NCBI GenBank assembly: GCA_021815905.1 | Contig: JAKAZP010000107.1 | Span: 1-7,957, forward strand | DNA: 7,957 nucleotides | Direction of reading: 5' to 3' | Origin: Pseudomonadota bacterium | GTDB lineage: Bacteria; Pseudomonadota; Gammaproteobacteria; Steroidobacterales; Steroidobacteraceae | Shown: positions 1-6,798 of the stretch, piece by piece | Layout: every line of letters begins with the position of its first letter | Numbering within the stretch: the stretch's first letter is position 1 | The notes under the pieces: generated by a model | What the model saw: only the letters and a program-made list of their open reading frames with translations | Databases searched by the model: none | What the model was told of the DNA's origin: nothing | Position numbers and translations under genes: made by a program

Positions 1-171
1 GGCAGTGGATTGCTGTTCTCGATGAGCCGCTCGGTGCCGTATTTCTACGCCTTCGCCTCGGCGCTCCTCGCGACCGTGATCTTCGCCGCCGCGGAGCTGC
101 GCGCCGGGCGCGAGGTCGGAGGCGGCGGCGGCGCGCCGGGGGCCCCGGGCGGCCCTAGCGTGCGAGCGTGA
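1..171 (+). CDS. C-terminal end of an integral membrane protein (partial), possibly an MFS transporter
   Basis: Frame 1 is open from the first base to a TGA at 169-171, giving 56 residues of a protein whose start lies outside the window. Residues 13-31 ([19 protein letters not shown]) form one hydrophobic helix. A short charged stretch (ELRAGREV) and a low-complexity Gly/Pro/Ala tail ([13 protein letters not shown]) follow, as expected for the last transmembrane segment and cytoplasmic tail of a polytopic transporter. The preceding [11 protein letters not shown] is compatible with the loop before the last helix of a major facilitator permease, but one helix is too little for a firm family call. 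The gene ends convergently inside the 3' end of the exodeoxyribonuclease gene, with a 17-bp tail-to-tail overlap. Confidence 0.6.
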   Translation, partial: GSGLLFSMSRSVPYFYAFASALLATVIFAAAELRAGREVGGGGGAPGAPGGPSVRA

Positions 172-952
172 CGCTTACCGGGCAGTGGTCGCTCCCCATG
201 ACGTCGGCGTGGATCCCGGCGGCCTTGACCGCCTTGCGCAGCCGCGCCGACACCAGGATGTAGTCGATCCTCCATCCGACGTTGCGCGCGCGCGAGTTGG
301 CGAAGCGGCTCCACCAGCTGTAGTGGCCATTGCCCTGTTTGAACAGTCGGAAGGTGTCGATGAACCCCGCGTCGATGAAGCTCTGAAATCCCGCGCGCTC
401 CTCGTCGGTGAAGCCCTTCTTGCCGCGGTTGGGCTTGGGATTTGCGAGGTCGAGCTCGGTGTGCGCAACGTTGAGATCGCCGCAGAAGAGCACGGGTTTC
501 TTCTTCTCGAGCTGCTTCAGATACGCGAGGAACGCGGGATCCCAGTGCTCGTGCCGCAGCTTCAGGCGGCTGAGGTCGTCCTTCGCGTTCGGCGTGTAGA
601 CCGTGACCACGTAGAGCCCGGGAAACTCCGCGGTGATGACCCGCCCTTCCTCGCTGCTGTCGCGCTCGAGCTCGTCGGCGAACTTGAACCGCCTGGCGAA
701 CGTCTTCGGGAAGCCGTTGGTGACCGCGATCGGCGCCTCTTTCGAGAAGATCGCGGTGCCGGAGTAGCCTTTCTTTACGGCCGAGTTCCAGTACTCGTGA
801 TATTCCGGCAGATCGATCTCGATCTGGCCGCGCTCGGCTTTGGTCTCCTGCAGACACAGCACGTCGGGGCGGTGCGCCTCGATGAATTTCTGCAGCAGAC
901 CCTTGTTGATGACGGCGCGGATGCCGTTCACGTTCCAGGAATACACCTTCAT
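155..952 (-). CDS. xthA: Exodeoxyribonuclease III (AP endonuclease, ExoA/XthA family)
   Basis: This 265-residue protein is a Mg2+-dependent enzyme of the exonuclease III/APE1 family. The family cleaves DNA 5' to abasic sites in base excision repair, removes blocked 3' ends and degrades double-stranded DNA 3' to 5'. All catalytic motifs are visible: WNVNGIRA with Asn7, LQETK with Glu36, VYTPNA with Tyr119, CGDLNVAH with Asp159 and Asn161, WRIDYILVS with Asp230, and the C-terminal GSDHCPV with Asp255-His256. The [19 protein letters not shown] block is typical of the short ExoA-like branch. Residues about 80-103 carry roughly 12 residues more than my recollection of B. subtilis ExoA. The ATG at 952 begins exactly at the family's conserved [10 protein letters not shown]. 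No strong Shine-Dalgarno is seen, only a weak AGG. The gene is monocistronic and divergent from pgm. Confidence 0.96.
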   Translation of the reverse strand: MKVYSWNVNGIRAVINKGLLQKFIEAHRPDVLCLQETKAERGQIEIDLPEYHEYWNSAVKKGYSGTAIFSKEAPIAVTNGFPKTFARRFKFADELERDSSEEGRVITAEFPGLYVVTVYTPNAKDDLSRLKLRHEHWDPAFLAYLKQLEKKKPVLFCGDLNVAHTELDLANPKPNRGKKGFTDEERAGFQSFIDAGFIDTFRLFKQGNGHYSWWSRFANSRARNVGWRIDYILVSARLRKAVKAAGIHADVMGSDHCPVSVTLAR

Positions 953-962
953 GGCCTGGACG

Positions 963-991
963 AATATACAGACCGCCGCCGGCACGCTCAA
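963..991 (-). promoter_or_regulatory. Candidate sigma70-type promoter of the exodeoxyribonuclease III gene
   Basis: On the minus strand TTGAGC (986-991) is separated by exactly 17 bases from TATATT (963-968). These match four of six and five of six consensus positions. The implied transcription start is near 955-957, so the leader before the ATG at 952 would be only a few bases. That fits the lack of a clear ribosome binding site. The call is by eye only. Confidence 0.4.
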
Positions 992-1046
992 GCACGGGAT
1001 CGCAGCCGGCGAGCGATCTCTCGAGCCGCTCTGGTCTGCACGGCGA

Positions 1047-1069
1047 CGAGCCTCGATAATCGAGGCTCG
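1047..1069. promoter_or_regulatory. Perfect 10-bp inverted repeat overlapping a candidate -10 of pgm
   Basis: The arm CGAGCCTCGA (1047-1056) and its exact reverse complement TCGAGGCTCG (1060-1069) flank a TAA spacer. The plus-strand hexamer GATAAT (1055-1060), one mismatch from the -10 consensus, sits in the centre, so a dimeric regulator bound here would cover a promoter element. No convincing -35 is seen at 16-18 bases upstream. It could instead be an RNA hairpin in a longer leader. The regulator is unknown. Confidence 0.4.
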
Positions 1070-1085
1070 CGCGCTCGAGTCGCCG

Positions 1086-1098
1086 TGACACCGTGTCA
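1086..1098. promoter_or_regulatory. Short perfect palindrome in the pgm leader (candidate operator)
   Basis: TGACAC and GTGTCA form a perfect 6-bp inverted repeat around a single C (TGACACCGTGTCA). It lies 41 bases before the pgm TTG and downstream of the candidate -10 at 1055-1060, where a repressor could act as a roadblock. The half-sites resemble those of LacI-type sugar regulators in general form, but such operators usually have an even-length centre. The binding protein is therefore not assigned. Confidence 0.3.
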
Positions 1099-1138
1099 GC
1101 TCGCGGCGGCGCCCATTTCCGCCCCAGGGAGGATCGCC

Positions 1139-2800
1139 TTGGCCCTTTCTCCGCTTGCCGGCAAGCCGGCGCCGAAGCAGATGCTGATCGACCCGGCACG
1201 GCTCGAGCGCGAGTTCTACGCCGTGAGGCCCGATCCCGGCATTCCCGAGCAGCGCGTCAGCTTCGGCACCAGCGGGCATCGCGGCTCGCCGCTCAAGGGC
1301 TCCTTCAACGAGGCGCACATCCTCGCGATCACCCAGGCGATCTGCGAGTACCGCGCGGGCCGCGGCATCAGCGGACCGCTGTACATGGGCCGCGATCCGC
1401 ACGCCGTGTCCGCTCCCGCGCAACGCAGCGCGCTCGAGGTGCTCGCGGCTCACGGGGTCGAGGTGGTGATCCAGAGCGGCGCGGGCTTCACGCCGACACC
1501 GGTGATATCGCGCGCCATCCTGGTCCACAACCGCGACCGCAGCGAGCGCCTCGCCGACGGCATCGTCATCACCCCGTCGCACAATCCTCCCGAGGACGGT
1601 GGCTTCAAATACAACCCGCCGAACGGCGGCCCGGCGGAAGGCGAGATCACGGGTTGGATTCAGGCGAGAGCCAATGAGCTGCTCGGCGCGCAGGCGGGCA
1701 CGATCCGGCGGATCGCGCCCGATGCGGCGCTGAAGGCGGGGACGACGCATGAGCGGGACTTCATCGCTCCGTACGTCGAGGATCTCGGCCACGTCATCGA
1801 CATGGAGGCGATCGCCGCGGCGCACCTGTCCCTGGGGGTCGATCCGCTCGGCGGCGCCGCCGTGGGGTACTGGGCGCCGATCAACCGCCGGTACGGTCTC
1901 GACATCGACATCGTCAATCCGAAGGTCGACCCGACCTTCGCCTTCATGACGGTCGACCACGACGGCAAGATCCGCATGGACTGCTCGAGCCCCTATGCGA
2001 TGGCGGGACTGCTCGGGCTGAAGGATCGCTACCAGGTGGCGTTCGCCAACGACACCGACGCCGACCGCCACGGCATCGTGACGCCGTCCGCGGGACTGCT
2101 CAACCCCAACCATTATCTGGCGGTGGCGATCGACTACCTGCTCACGCACCGCCCGCAGTGGAGCGGCGCCGCCGCGGTGGGCAAGACGCTCGTCTCGAGC
2201 GGCCTCATCGATCGGGTGAGCGCGCGGCACGGGCGCGCGCTCATGGAAGTGCCGGTGGGCTTCAAGTGGTTCGCACCCGGGCTCCTCGCCGGCTCCATCT
2301 GCTTCGCCGGAGAGGAGAGCGCCGGGGCCAGCTTCCTGCGCCGCGACGGCGCGGTGTGGACCACCGACAAGGACGGGCTCATCATGAGCCTGCTGGCGGC
2401 CGAGATCATGGCGAAGACGGGCAAGGACCCCGGTGAGCACTACCGCGCGCTCACCGCCGAGCTCGGGACGCCGTGGTACACGCGCATCGACGCTCCGGCG
2501 AGCCCCGAGCAGAAGGCGCGGATCGGGCGGCTGACGCCCGAGTCGGTGCTCGCCACGACGCTCGCCGGCGAGCCCATCACGACCAAGCTCACGCGCGCGC
2601 CGGGCAATGGGGCGTCGATCGGCGGGCTGAAGATCGGGACCGCGAGCGGGTGGTTCGCGGCGCGGCCCTCGGGAACCGAGAACCTCTACAAGATTTACGC
2701 CGAGAGCTTCAAGAGCGAGCGCCACCTCGGGGCGCTCGTCGCCGAGGCGCAGCGGATCGTCAGCGACGCCCTCGGGGGCTTCGGGAGAGACACGGCATGA
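1139..2800 (+). CDS. pgm: Phosphoglucomutase (alpha-D-glucose phosphate-specific)
   Basis: This 553-residue cytosolic enzyme interconverts glucose-1-phosphate and glucose-6-phosphate through a phosphoserine intermediate, feeding glycogen and nucleotide-sugar synthesis. It matches the E. coli Pgm pattern (546 residues) along its whole length. Motifs include FGTSGHRGS (42-50), the phosphoserine loop TPSHNPP with Ser147, the metal loop DTDADRHG with Asp305, Asp307 and Asp309, the sugar-specificity loop GEESAG (391-396) and the phosphate-binding RPSGTE (509-514). The open frame extends far upstream without homology. I place the start at TTG 1139 because GGGAGGA lies 5-6 bases before it and the first residues ([12 protein letters not shown]) align with the N-terminus known for this family. 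The next in-frame ATG, at 1181, would discard that segment. The stop overlaps the transaldolase start. Confidence 0.95.
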   Translation: MALSPLAGKPAPKQMLIDPARLEREFYAVRPDPGIPEQRVSFGTSGHRGSPLKGSFNEAHILAITQAICEYRAGRGISGPLYMGRDPHAVSAPAQRSALEVLAAHGVEVVIQSGAGFTPTPVISRAILVHNRDRSERLADGIVITPSHNPPEDGGFKYNPPNGGPAEGEITGWIQARANELLGAQAGTIRRIAPDAALKAGTTHERDFIAPYVEDLGHVIDMEAIAAAHLSLGVDPLGGAAVGYWAPINRRYGLDIDIVNPKVDPTFAFMTVDHDGKIRMDCSSPYAMAGLLGLKDRYQVAFANDTDADRHGIVTPSAGLLNPNHYLAVAIDYLLTHRPQWSGAAAVGKTLVSSGLIDRVSARHGRALMEVPVGFKWFAPGLLAGSICFAGEESAGASFLRRDGAVWTTDKDGLIMSLLAAEIMAKTGKDPGEHYRALTAELGTPWYTRIDAPASPEQKARIGRLTPESVLATTLAGEPITTKLTRAPGNGASIGGLKIGTASGWFAARPSGTENLYKIYAESFKSERHLGALVAEAQRIVSDALGGFGRDTA

Positions 2801-3888
2801 ATTCGACCCAACACCTGAATCGGTCGGGCCAGAGCCTCTGGCTCGACAACATCACGCGCGAGCTGCTCACGAGCGGCACGCTGAAGCGCTACATCGGGGA
2901 GCTGTCGGTGACGGGGCTCACCTCCAATCCGACCATCTTCGATCAGGCGATGAAGCACGGCTCGGCTTATGACGAGGACATTCGCCGCCTCGCCTCCGGG
3001 GGTCTCGAGGGCGAGAAGCTCTTCTTCGAGATCGGCGTCGAGGACCTCAGGCGCGCCGCGGATCTGTTCCGTGCCGTGCACGAGCGAACGGCCGGAGTGG
3101 ATGGCTGGGTTTCGCTCGAGGTTTCGCCACACCTCGCCTATGACACCCACTCGACGCTCGCCGAGGCGCGGGAGCTGCACGCGCGCGCGGCGCGGCCGAA
3201 TCTCTTCATCAAGATTCCCGGAACGCGCGAGGGGCTGCCCGCGATCGAGGCGGCGATATTCGCCGGGGTGCCGGTGAACGTCACACTGCTGTTCTCCACC
3301 GAGCAATATGTGGCGGCGGCCGATGCCTGGCTGCGCGGGGTCGAGCGGCGGATCGAGGCGGGGCTCGACCCGAACGTCGCCTCGGTCGCATCGCTCTTTC
3401 TCAGTCGCTGGGACGTGGCCACCGCGAAGGCGGTGCCGGCGGCGCTCGTCAATCGCCTGGGGCTCGCGGTCGGACGCCGGGCGTACCGCTCCTACTGCGA
3501 GCTCATCGCCTCCCCGCGCTGGCTGCGGGCCCTCAACGCCGGCGCCCGCCCGCAGCGACTGCTGTTCGCGAGCACCGGCACCAAGGATCCGAAGGCCTCC
3601 GACGTGCTGTACGTCGAGGGCCTCGTGGCGCCGCTCACCATCAACACCATGCCCGAGGAGACGCTCAAGGCCTTTGCCGATCACGGCAGGGTGGGCGAGG
3701 CGATTCGCGCCGATGGCGGCGACAGCGATGAGGTGCTCGGGGAGTTTCGCAAGGCGGGCGTGGACCTCACCGCGCTTGCCGCGAGGCTGCAGAGCGAGGG
3801 CGCCCAGTCCTTCGTGAAATCCTGGGACGACCTGATGGGCGTCATCGGCTCGAAGGCGGCGGCGCTCGCGAAGGCGGCGGGCGCCTGA
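2797..3888 (+). CDS. tal: Transaldolase (mycobacterial/cyanobacterial-type, about 360 residues)
   Basis: This 363-residue enzyme belongs to the TalB/TalA superfamily. It transfers a dihydroxyacetone unit between sedoheptulose-7-phosphate and glyceraldehyde-3-phosphate in the non-oxidative pentose phosphate pathway. The N-terminal [12 protein letters not shown], the [14 protein letters not shown] block (about residues 30-43) and NLFIKIPGT with the Schiff-base Lys139 are diagnostic. [19 protein letters not shown] and [11 protein letters not shown] complete the barrel. The length and these blocks point to the longer tal family seen in mycobacteria and cyanobacteria rather than the roughly 316-residue E. 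coli TalB type. The ATG at 2797 overlaps the pgm TGA as ATGA, with GGGAGAG about eight bases upstream, so the two genes are very likely co-transcribed and translationally coupled. The gene converges on the DUF2147 gene with a 24-bp gap. Confidence 0.95.
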   Translation: MNSTQHLNRSGQSLWLDNITRELLTSGTLKRYIGELSVTGLTSNPTIFDQAMKHGSAYDEDIRRLASGGLEGEKLFFEIGVEDLRRAADLFRAVHERTAGVDGWVSLEVSPHLAYDTHSTLAEARELHARAARPNLFIKIPGTREGLPAIEAAIFAGVPVNVTLLFSTEQYVAAADAWLRGVERRIEAGLDPNVASVASLFLSRWDVATAKAVPAALVNRLGLAVGRRAYRSYCELIASPRWLRALNAGARPQRLLFASTGTKDPKASDVLYVEGLVAPLTINTMPEETLKAFADHGRVGEAIRADGGDSDEVLGEFRKAGVDLTALAARLQSEGAQSFVKSWDDLMGVIGSKAAALAKAAGA

Positions 3889-3912
3889 GCCTTCCGCCGG
3901 GCGGCGGCGCGG

Positions 3913-4440
3913 CTAGGGGCCGACGGGCCACACCTTGACGCCGGGTCGGCCCGCCATCCGTTGCCAGGTCTGAGAGCGGCCGAAGAGCGAAATGCCGAGA
4001 TACCCGCGCATGATCAGCTTGCGGCCGCCGTCGATGAGGCGCAGCGAGCAGCCGTAGGTCTTGCCGGTGTTGGGATCGAGGATGGCGCCCCCGACGTACT
4101 TGCCGTCCTCGAGCTTCAGGTGACGCATGATCACCAGGCCGATGATGGGCTGATCCCGGCTCGCGCCGGTGCAGTGGGTGCAGCGCGCGCTGCGATCATC
4201 CGCGGGCGAGCTCGGCTCGATGCGTCCGTAGTAGAGCCCGTTTCTCTCGAAGATCCGGATGAGCCCGTCGGGCTTTCCGGTCCGGGCGTCGAGCGGCGCC
4301 CAGAGCCCGACGGGCGAGCCGAAGGTGAGCGGGGGCGGCGCGGCGAGCACCGCCATCGCGCTCGTGAGGCGGGTGAGGCTCGTGAGAGCGAGGGCGATCA
4401 CCATCGCGTTCAGTATCCGGGCGTAACGTGTGCGCGGCAT
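3913..4440 (-). CDS. Exported DUF2147 family protein
   Basis: This 175-residue protein of unknown biochemical function has a signal peptide: basic MPRTRYAR, a hydrophobic core, then a likely cleavage near AMA-VLAA (about 30-34). The mature part carries the DUF2147 pattern: VGLWAPLDARTGKPDGLIRIFE (about 44-65), YYGRI, CTHC (Cys87, Cys90), RDQPIIGL (95-102), GGAILDPNTGKTYGC (117-131) and the closing RGYLGISLFGRSQTW (145-159). The family is presumed periplasmic or envelope-associated. The start is ATG 4440 because GGAG lies about six bases before it; the upstream in-frame ATGs (4464, 4482) lack a ribosome site. It lies 56 bp downstream of the SCO gene on the same strand, so co-transcription is likely. 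Whether its cysteine pair relates to SCO's metal or thiol chemistry is only a guess. Confidence 0.85.
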   Translation of the reverse strand: MPRTRYARILNAMVIALALTSLTRLTSAMAVLAAPPPLTFGSPVGLWAPLDARTGKPDGLIRIFERNGLYYGRIEPSSPADDRSARCTHCTGASRDQPIIGLVIMRHLKLEDGKYVGGAILDPNTGKTYGCSLRLIDGGRKLIMRGYLGISLFGRSQTWQRMAGRPGVKVWPVGP

Positions 4441-4496
4441 CGGGCACTCCGGCTCGGGGGACATGGAAGGCGGCGCGAGCACGCGGCATGCCGCCC

Positions 4497-5126
4497 TCAG
4501 CCGTTCTCGAGCAGCCGGCCCACGTCCGCGGCCAGCTGCTGCGAGGTGGCGCCGAGCTGCGCGAGCAGCCGCGCGCGGCCGCGCGGGCCGAAGATGAAGA
4601 TCGCGCTGCTGTGATCGACCACGTAGTCGCCGTCCTTGTCGGGTTGCTCGTAGTGGTAAGCGACGCGATAGCGCTTGACGAGCGCGGTGAGCTGCGAGGC
4701 ATCGCCGCGCAGGCCGATGAACTCGGGTCCGAAGTTGCCCAGGTATCTCTTCAGGACCGCCGCGGAGTCGCGCCGCGGGTCGACCGTGACGAACAGGACG
4801 CGAACCCGAGCCGCCTTCGGTCCGAGCTGGCGCAGCGCATTGGCGAGAGTGGCCATGGTCGTCGGGCAGGCGTCACCGCAGGAGGTGTAGCCGAAATAAA
4901 GCAGCACCACGTCGTGACGGAAGCTTCCGGCCGTCACCGGCGCTCCCTGGTCGCTCGTCATGTCGAGCTTGAGCGGCGCGACGAGCCCGCTCACGTTGTT
5001 GATCTTGAAGCCCTCCTGGGGGCGGGCGCACCCTGCGAGCGCGGCGCAGGCCCCGAGGAAGAGGAGCGGCGCGAGTCCCCGGACCGGGGCGGCGAGTGAC
5101 GGCAGCGAGAATCGACGCTCTCTCAT
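4497..5126 (-). CDS. SCO1/SenC family copper chaperone lipoprotein
   Basis: This 209-residue SCO protein has the thioredoxin-like fold. Family members deliver copper to, or reduce thiols of, the CuA site of cytochrome c oxidase outside the cytoplasmic membrane. A hydrophobic N-terminus ends in the lipobox LAGC with Cys33, so a membrane-anchored lipoprotein is expected. Ala34 after the Cys does not suggest inner-membrane retention. The copper ligands are visible: CGDAC with Cys83 and Cys87 in FGYTSCGDACPTT, and His172 in DYVVDHSSAIF. VLFVTVDPRRD (110-120) is the usual SCO strand. Start ATG 5126 is supported by GGAGG six bases upstream. This ATG overlaps the TGA of a 55-codon ORF (ATGA), indicating translational coupling. 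No cytochrome oxidase subunit lies in the window. Confidence 0.93.
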   Translation of the reverse strand: MRERRFSLPSLAAPVRGLAPLLFLGACAALAGCARPQEGFKINNVSGLVAPLKLDMTSDQGAPVTAGSFRHDVVLLYFGYTSCGDACPTTMATLANALRQLGPKAARVRVLFVTVDPRRDSAAVLKRYLGNFGPEFIGLRGDASQLTALVKRYRVAYHYEQPDKDGDYVVDHSSAIFIFGPRGRARLLAQLGATSQQLAADVGRLLENG

Positions 5127-5290
5127 CCCCGGCCTCCGATTTGCACCGGCACCGCCGGCGCATCGGCCTCGCGCTTCGCGCGCCGCTGCGCCGCGAGACC
5201 CCGCGTGTAAGGCGCGATCGCGAGCCCGCGCGGGGTCGCGACGGTCGGTGAGAATTTCCAGGGCAGAAGATACGAAAGGGCGGTCGACAT
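5123..5290 (-). CDS. 55-residue ORF resembling the N-terminus of Caa3-type CtaG; small protein or truncated remnant
   Basis: The reading begins MSTALSYLLPWKFSPTV and ends in QIGGRG, with its TGA overlapping the SCO start codon. The LLPWxFSPTV segment followed ten residues later by YTRGL matches, from memory, the first helix region of the cytochrome c oxidase assembly factor CtaG of the Caa3 type (LPWxFSPTV...YLRGL), a usual SCO neighbour. The rest of that roughly 250-residue membrane protein is missing, and here the first helix is weakened by charged residues and prolines (ATPRGLAIAP). The basic stretch AAQRRAKREADAP could be the old C-terminal tail left after an internal in-frame deletion. 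A candidate promoter (5320-5325) precedes it; the ribosome site is weak (GGGA). It may serve mainly as a coupling leader for SCO. Confidence 0.5.
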   Translation of the reverse strand: MSTALSYLLPWKFSPTVATPRGLAIAPYTRGLAAQRRAKREADAPAVPVQIGGRG

Positions 5291-5319
5291 CGCGGATCCC
5301 GGCGCCTGACCCGGCCGCG

Positions 5320-5325
5320 ATGGTA
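5320..5325 (-). promoter_or_regulatory. Candidate extended -10 for the small ORF-SCO-DUF2147 operon
   Basis: The minus strand reads TGGTACCAT: the extended TGN element followed by TACCAT (four of six to consensus). Transcription would start about seven bases on, giving a leader of about 22 bases to the ATG at 5290. The same core with one change (TGGTACAAT) precedes the protease gene. No clear -35 was found. Confidence 0.3.
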
Positions 5326-5341
5326 CCAGGACCGGCGGTGA

Positions 5342-5500
5342 GCGGGGCGCCTCGCGCTCGGCACGTGCGGCGTGCGTGTCGGCTGCGGGCAGCCGATCGA
5401 GCGGGAGCGGCTCGAGGCCTATCCCACCGCGGGCCGCTGCACCCTCTGCCAGCGCCCGTACGAGCACGGCCACACGAGCAGCCCCACGCCGCGGCGCTGA
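5342..5500 (+). pseudogene. Decayed DksA/TraR-type zinc-finger remnant
   Basis: Between a TGA at 5339-5341 and a TGA at 5498-5500 the frame reads LALGTCGVRVGCGQPIERER, then LEAYPTAGRCTLCQRPYEHG. This is the C-terminal zinc finger of the DksA/TraR family (PF01258), with pattern C-x2-C-x17-C-x2-C. The last three cysteines and the 17-residue spacing are exact, and LEAYPTA is the family signature. The first zinc cysteine is replaced by Arg (CGT, 5375-5377), and the usual aromatic before Gly is Cys. There is no start codon with a ribosome site and no N-terminal coiled coil. The preceding frame (AVSGA, 5335-5349) suggests the old reading continued there before an indel. It ends 2 bp from the protease stop, the tight convergent spacing expected of a former gene. 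Confidence 0.6.
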
Positions 5501-5502
5501 GA

Positions 5503-6681
5503 TCAGGAGCGGCGCGCGGGCGGGGCGCTGTGCAGGGCGAGCCAGCGCAGGATGTCGGCGCGGCGCACGAAGCCGAGCACCCGGCCGTCCTCCACCACCG
5601 GCACCTGATTGAGATCCTGCTGCGCGAGCAGGTTGAGGACGTCCATGGCGTCGTCCTCCAGGCGCACCGCGGTGACCTCGGCAAGCGGCTTCATGGCGTC
5701 CCTCACGGTCATCGAGCGGCGCTCCTCGGCGGGAATGCCCTCGATGTCGCGCTGACACACCATGCCGACCAGACGCTCGTTCTCGAGAACCGGGAAGGCG
5801 CGCTGCTCGCTGCGCTGCATGGAGTCCTCGATCAGCGTCATCAGCGGCAGATTGGCGGGAACCGTCTGGAAGCGCGTTTGCATGAGCCGGCCCACCGGCA
5901 CGTCCTGCAGCAGCTCCCGGGTGAGGAGTTGGCGGTAGGACATGAGCGCCGCGTTGTTGAGGAACCAACCGATGAAGGCGAGCCAGATGCCGTTCGCGGC
6001 GCCGCTGCCGAGGTACGGCACCGACACCCCGAGCACCATGGAGATGCCGGCGCCGATCAGGAGCCAGGCGAACGCCTGCCCGAGACCCGAGGCCCACCGG
6101 GTGGCGCGCCGCAGGTCGTGAGTCGCGCCCCACATGAGCGCGCGCAGCACCCGTCCGCCATCGAGCGGGAACGCCGGCACCAGATTGAAGATCGCGAGCA
6201 CGATGTTGATCTGTCCGAGCCAGAGCAGGAGCGTTCGGCCGGGATCGAGCCCGGCGAGCAGCCGCTGCAGGTCCGTCACACCGGTGATGCCCACGGTGCC
6301 CGCGGGCATGCCGGTGCTCGCGATCAGCGTGCACACGATCCCGATCGCGAGGCTGGTGAGGGGACCCACGATCGCCATCCAGAGCTCCGCCGGCCAGCGT
6401 CCCGGCTCGTGCTCGATCTGGGCCATGCCGCCGAACACGAACAGGGTGATGCGCTTGACCTGGACGCCGTAGATGCGCCCGACCAGGGAATGCGACAGCT
6501 CGTGCAGCAGGACCGAGGCGAAGAACAGGACCGCCGCGGCGAGCGCGGTGAGCCAGGAGGTGAGGGCGCTCCAGTGCGGGTGCCACTCGGGAAAGAGGCC
6601 CGAGGCGAGGCTCGTCGCGATCAAGGCGAAGATGATGAGCAGGCTCCAGTCGACGGTGATGTCGATGCCCGCGATTCTCAT
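5503..6681 (-). CDS. Site-2 protease family (M50) intramembrane metalloprotease with two CBS domains
   Basis: This 392-residue polytopic membrane protein has the M50 zinc site: HELSH (60-64, His60, Glu61, His64) in a transmembrane helix, and NLVPAFPLDGG (166-176) with the third zinc ligand Asp174. FGGMAQIEHEPG and WMAIVGPLTSLAIG are also typical of the CBS-containing bacterial and archaeal S2P group. After the last helices (to about residue 250), two CBS modules follow (about 262-316 and 326-385). These usually bind adenine nucleotides and could gate proteolysis by energy state; substrates are unknown. The ATG at 6681 has no Shine-Dalgarno. An in-frame GTG at 6699 adds RGLPLM before RIAGI, which resembles the N-terminus of homologues, and coincides with the predicted transcription start, so a leaderless GTG start is possible. 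Divergent from the EamA gene. Confidence 0.92.
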   Translation of the reverse strand: MRIAGIDITVDWSLLIIFALIATSLASGLFPEWHPHWSALTSWLTALAAAVLFFASVLLHELSHSLVGRIYGVQVKRITLFVFGGMAQIEHEPGRWPAELWMAIVGPLTSLAIGIVCTLIASTGMPAGTVGITGVTDLQRLLAGLDPGRTLLLWLGQINIVLAIFNLVPAFPLDGGRVLRALMWGATHDLRRATRWASGLGQAFAWLLIGAGISMVLGVSVPYLGSGAANGIWLAFIGWFLNNAALMSYRQLLTRELLQDVPVGRLMQTRFQTVPANLPLMTLIEDSMQRSEQRAFPVLENERLVGMVCQRDIEGIPAEERRSMTVRDAMKPLAEVTAVRLEDDAMDVLNLLAQQDLNQVPVVEDGRVLGFVRRADILRWLALHSAPPARRS

Positions 6682-6705
6682 GAGGGGGAGCCCGCGCACG
6701 GCCGG

Positions 6706-6711
6706 ATTGTA
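6706..6711 (-). promoter_or_regulatory. Candidate extended -10 of the M50 protease gene
   Basis: The minus strand reads CTGGTACAAT: a TGN extension plus TACAAT, one mismatch from the -10 consensus, in otherwise GC-rich sequence. The implied start of transcription is at about 6699, the same base as an in-frame GTG. No good -35 is present at 16-18 bases. Confidence 0.45.
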
Positions 6712-6755
6712 CCAGTCGCCCGGGCGGGGGCGGTGACGGCGGAGGGCGGCCCCGC

Positions 6756-6761
6756 TACCAT
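6756..6761 (+). promoter_or_regulatory. Candidate -10 of the EamA transporter gene
   Basis: The plus strand reads CGCTACCATCGC, with TACCAT in -10 position (four of six). It would start transcription near 6768, about 30 bases before the ATG at 6799. The short 117-bp divergent spacer (6682-6798) therefore holds candidate promoters for both genes. The call is weak without a recognisable -35. Confidence 0.25.
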
Positions 6762-6798
6762 CGCTGCCGCTCATCCCCGAGGCTCGCGACGCCGATCG

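Noticed and set aside
185..1138. Plus-strand open frame upstream of the pgm start (part of 871 codons)
   Set aside because: It is antisense to the exodeoxyribonuclease gene and shows no family motifs; the Pgm N-terminus and ribosome site place the start at 1139.
1153..1166. Perfect 14-bp palindrome GCTTGCCGGCAAGC as an operator
   Set aside because: It encodes LAGK of the family-conserved LAGKPAP N-terminus of Pgm, so coding constraint explains it.
953..2725. Minus-strand open frame continuing upstream of exodeoxyribonuclease III across pgm (part of 856 codons)
   Set aside because: It is antisense to the clearly identified phosphoglucomutase gene, has shadow composition, and the family start [10 protein letters not shown] falls at 952.
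3889..3912. GC-rich inverted repeat between the tal and DUF2147 stops as a bidirectional terminator
   Set aside because: CCGC/GCGG arms with a 3-base loop can pair, but no T run follows on either strand, and such sequence is common here.
4960..6798. Very long plus-strand open frame (974 codons) running antisense to SCO and the M50 protease into the EamA gene
   Set aside because: Only the part after 6799 has recognisable content. The rest is Arg/Glu/His/Asp-rich shadow translation opposite well-identified genes, as expected at high GC.
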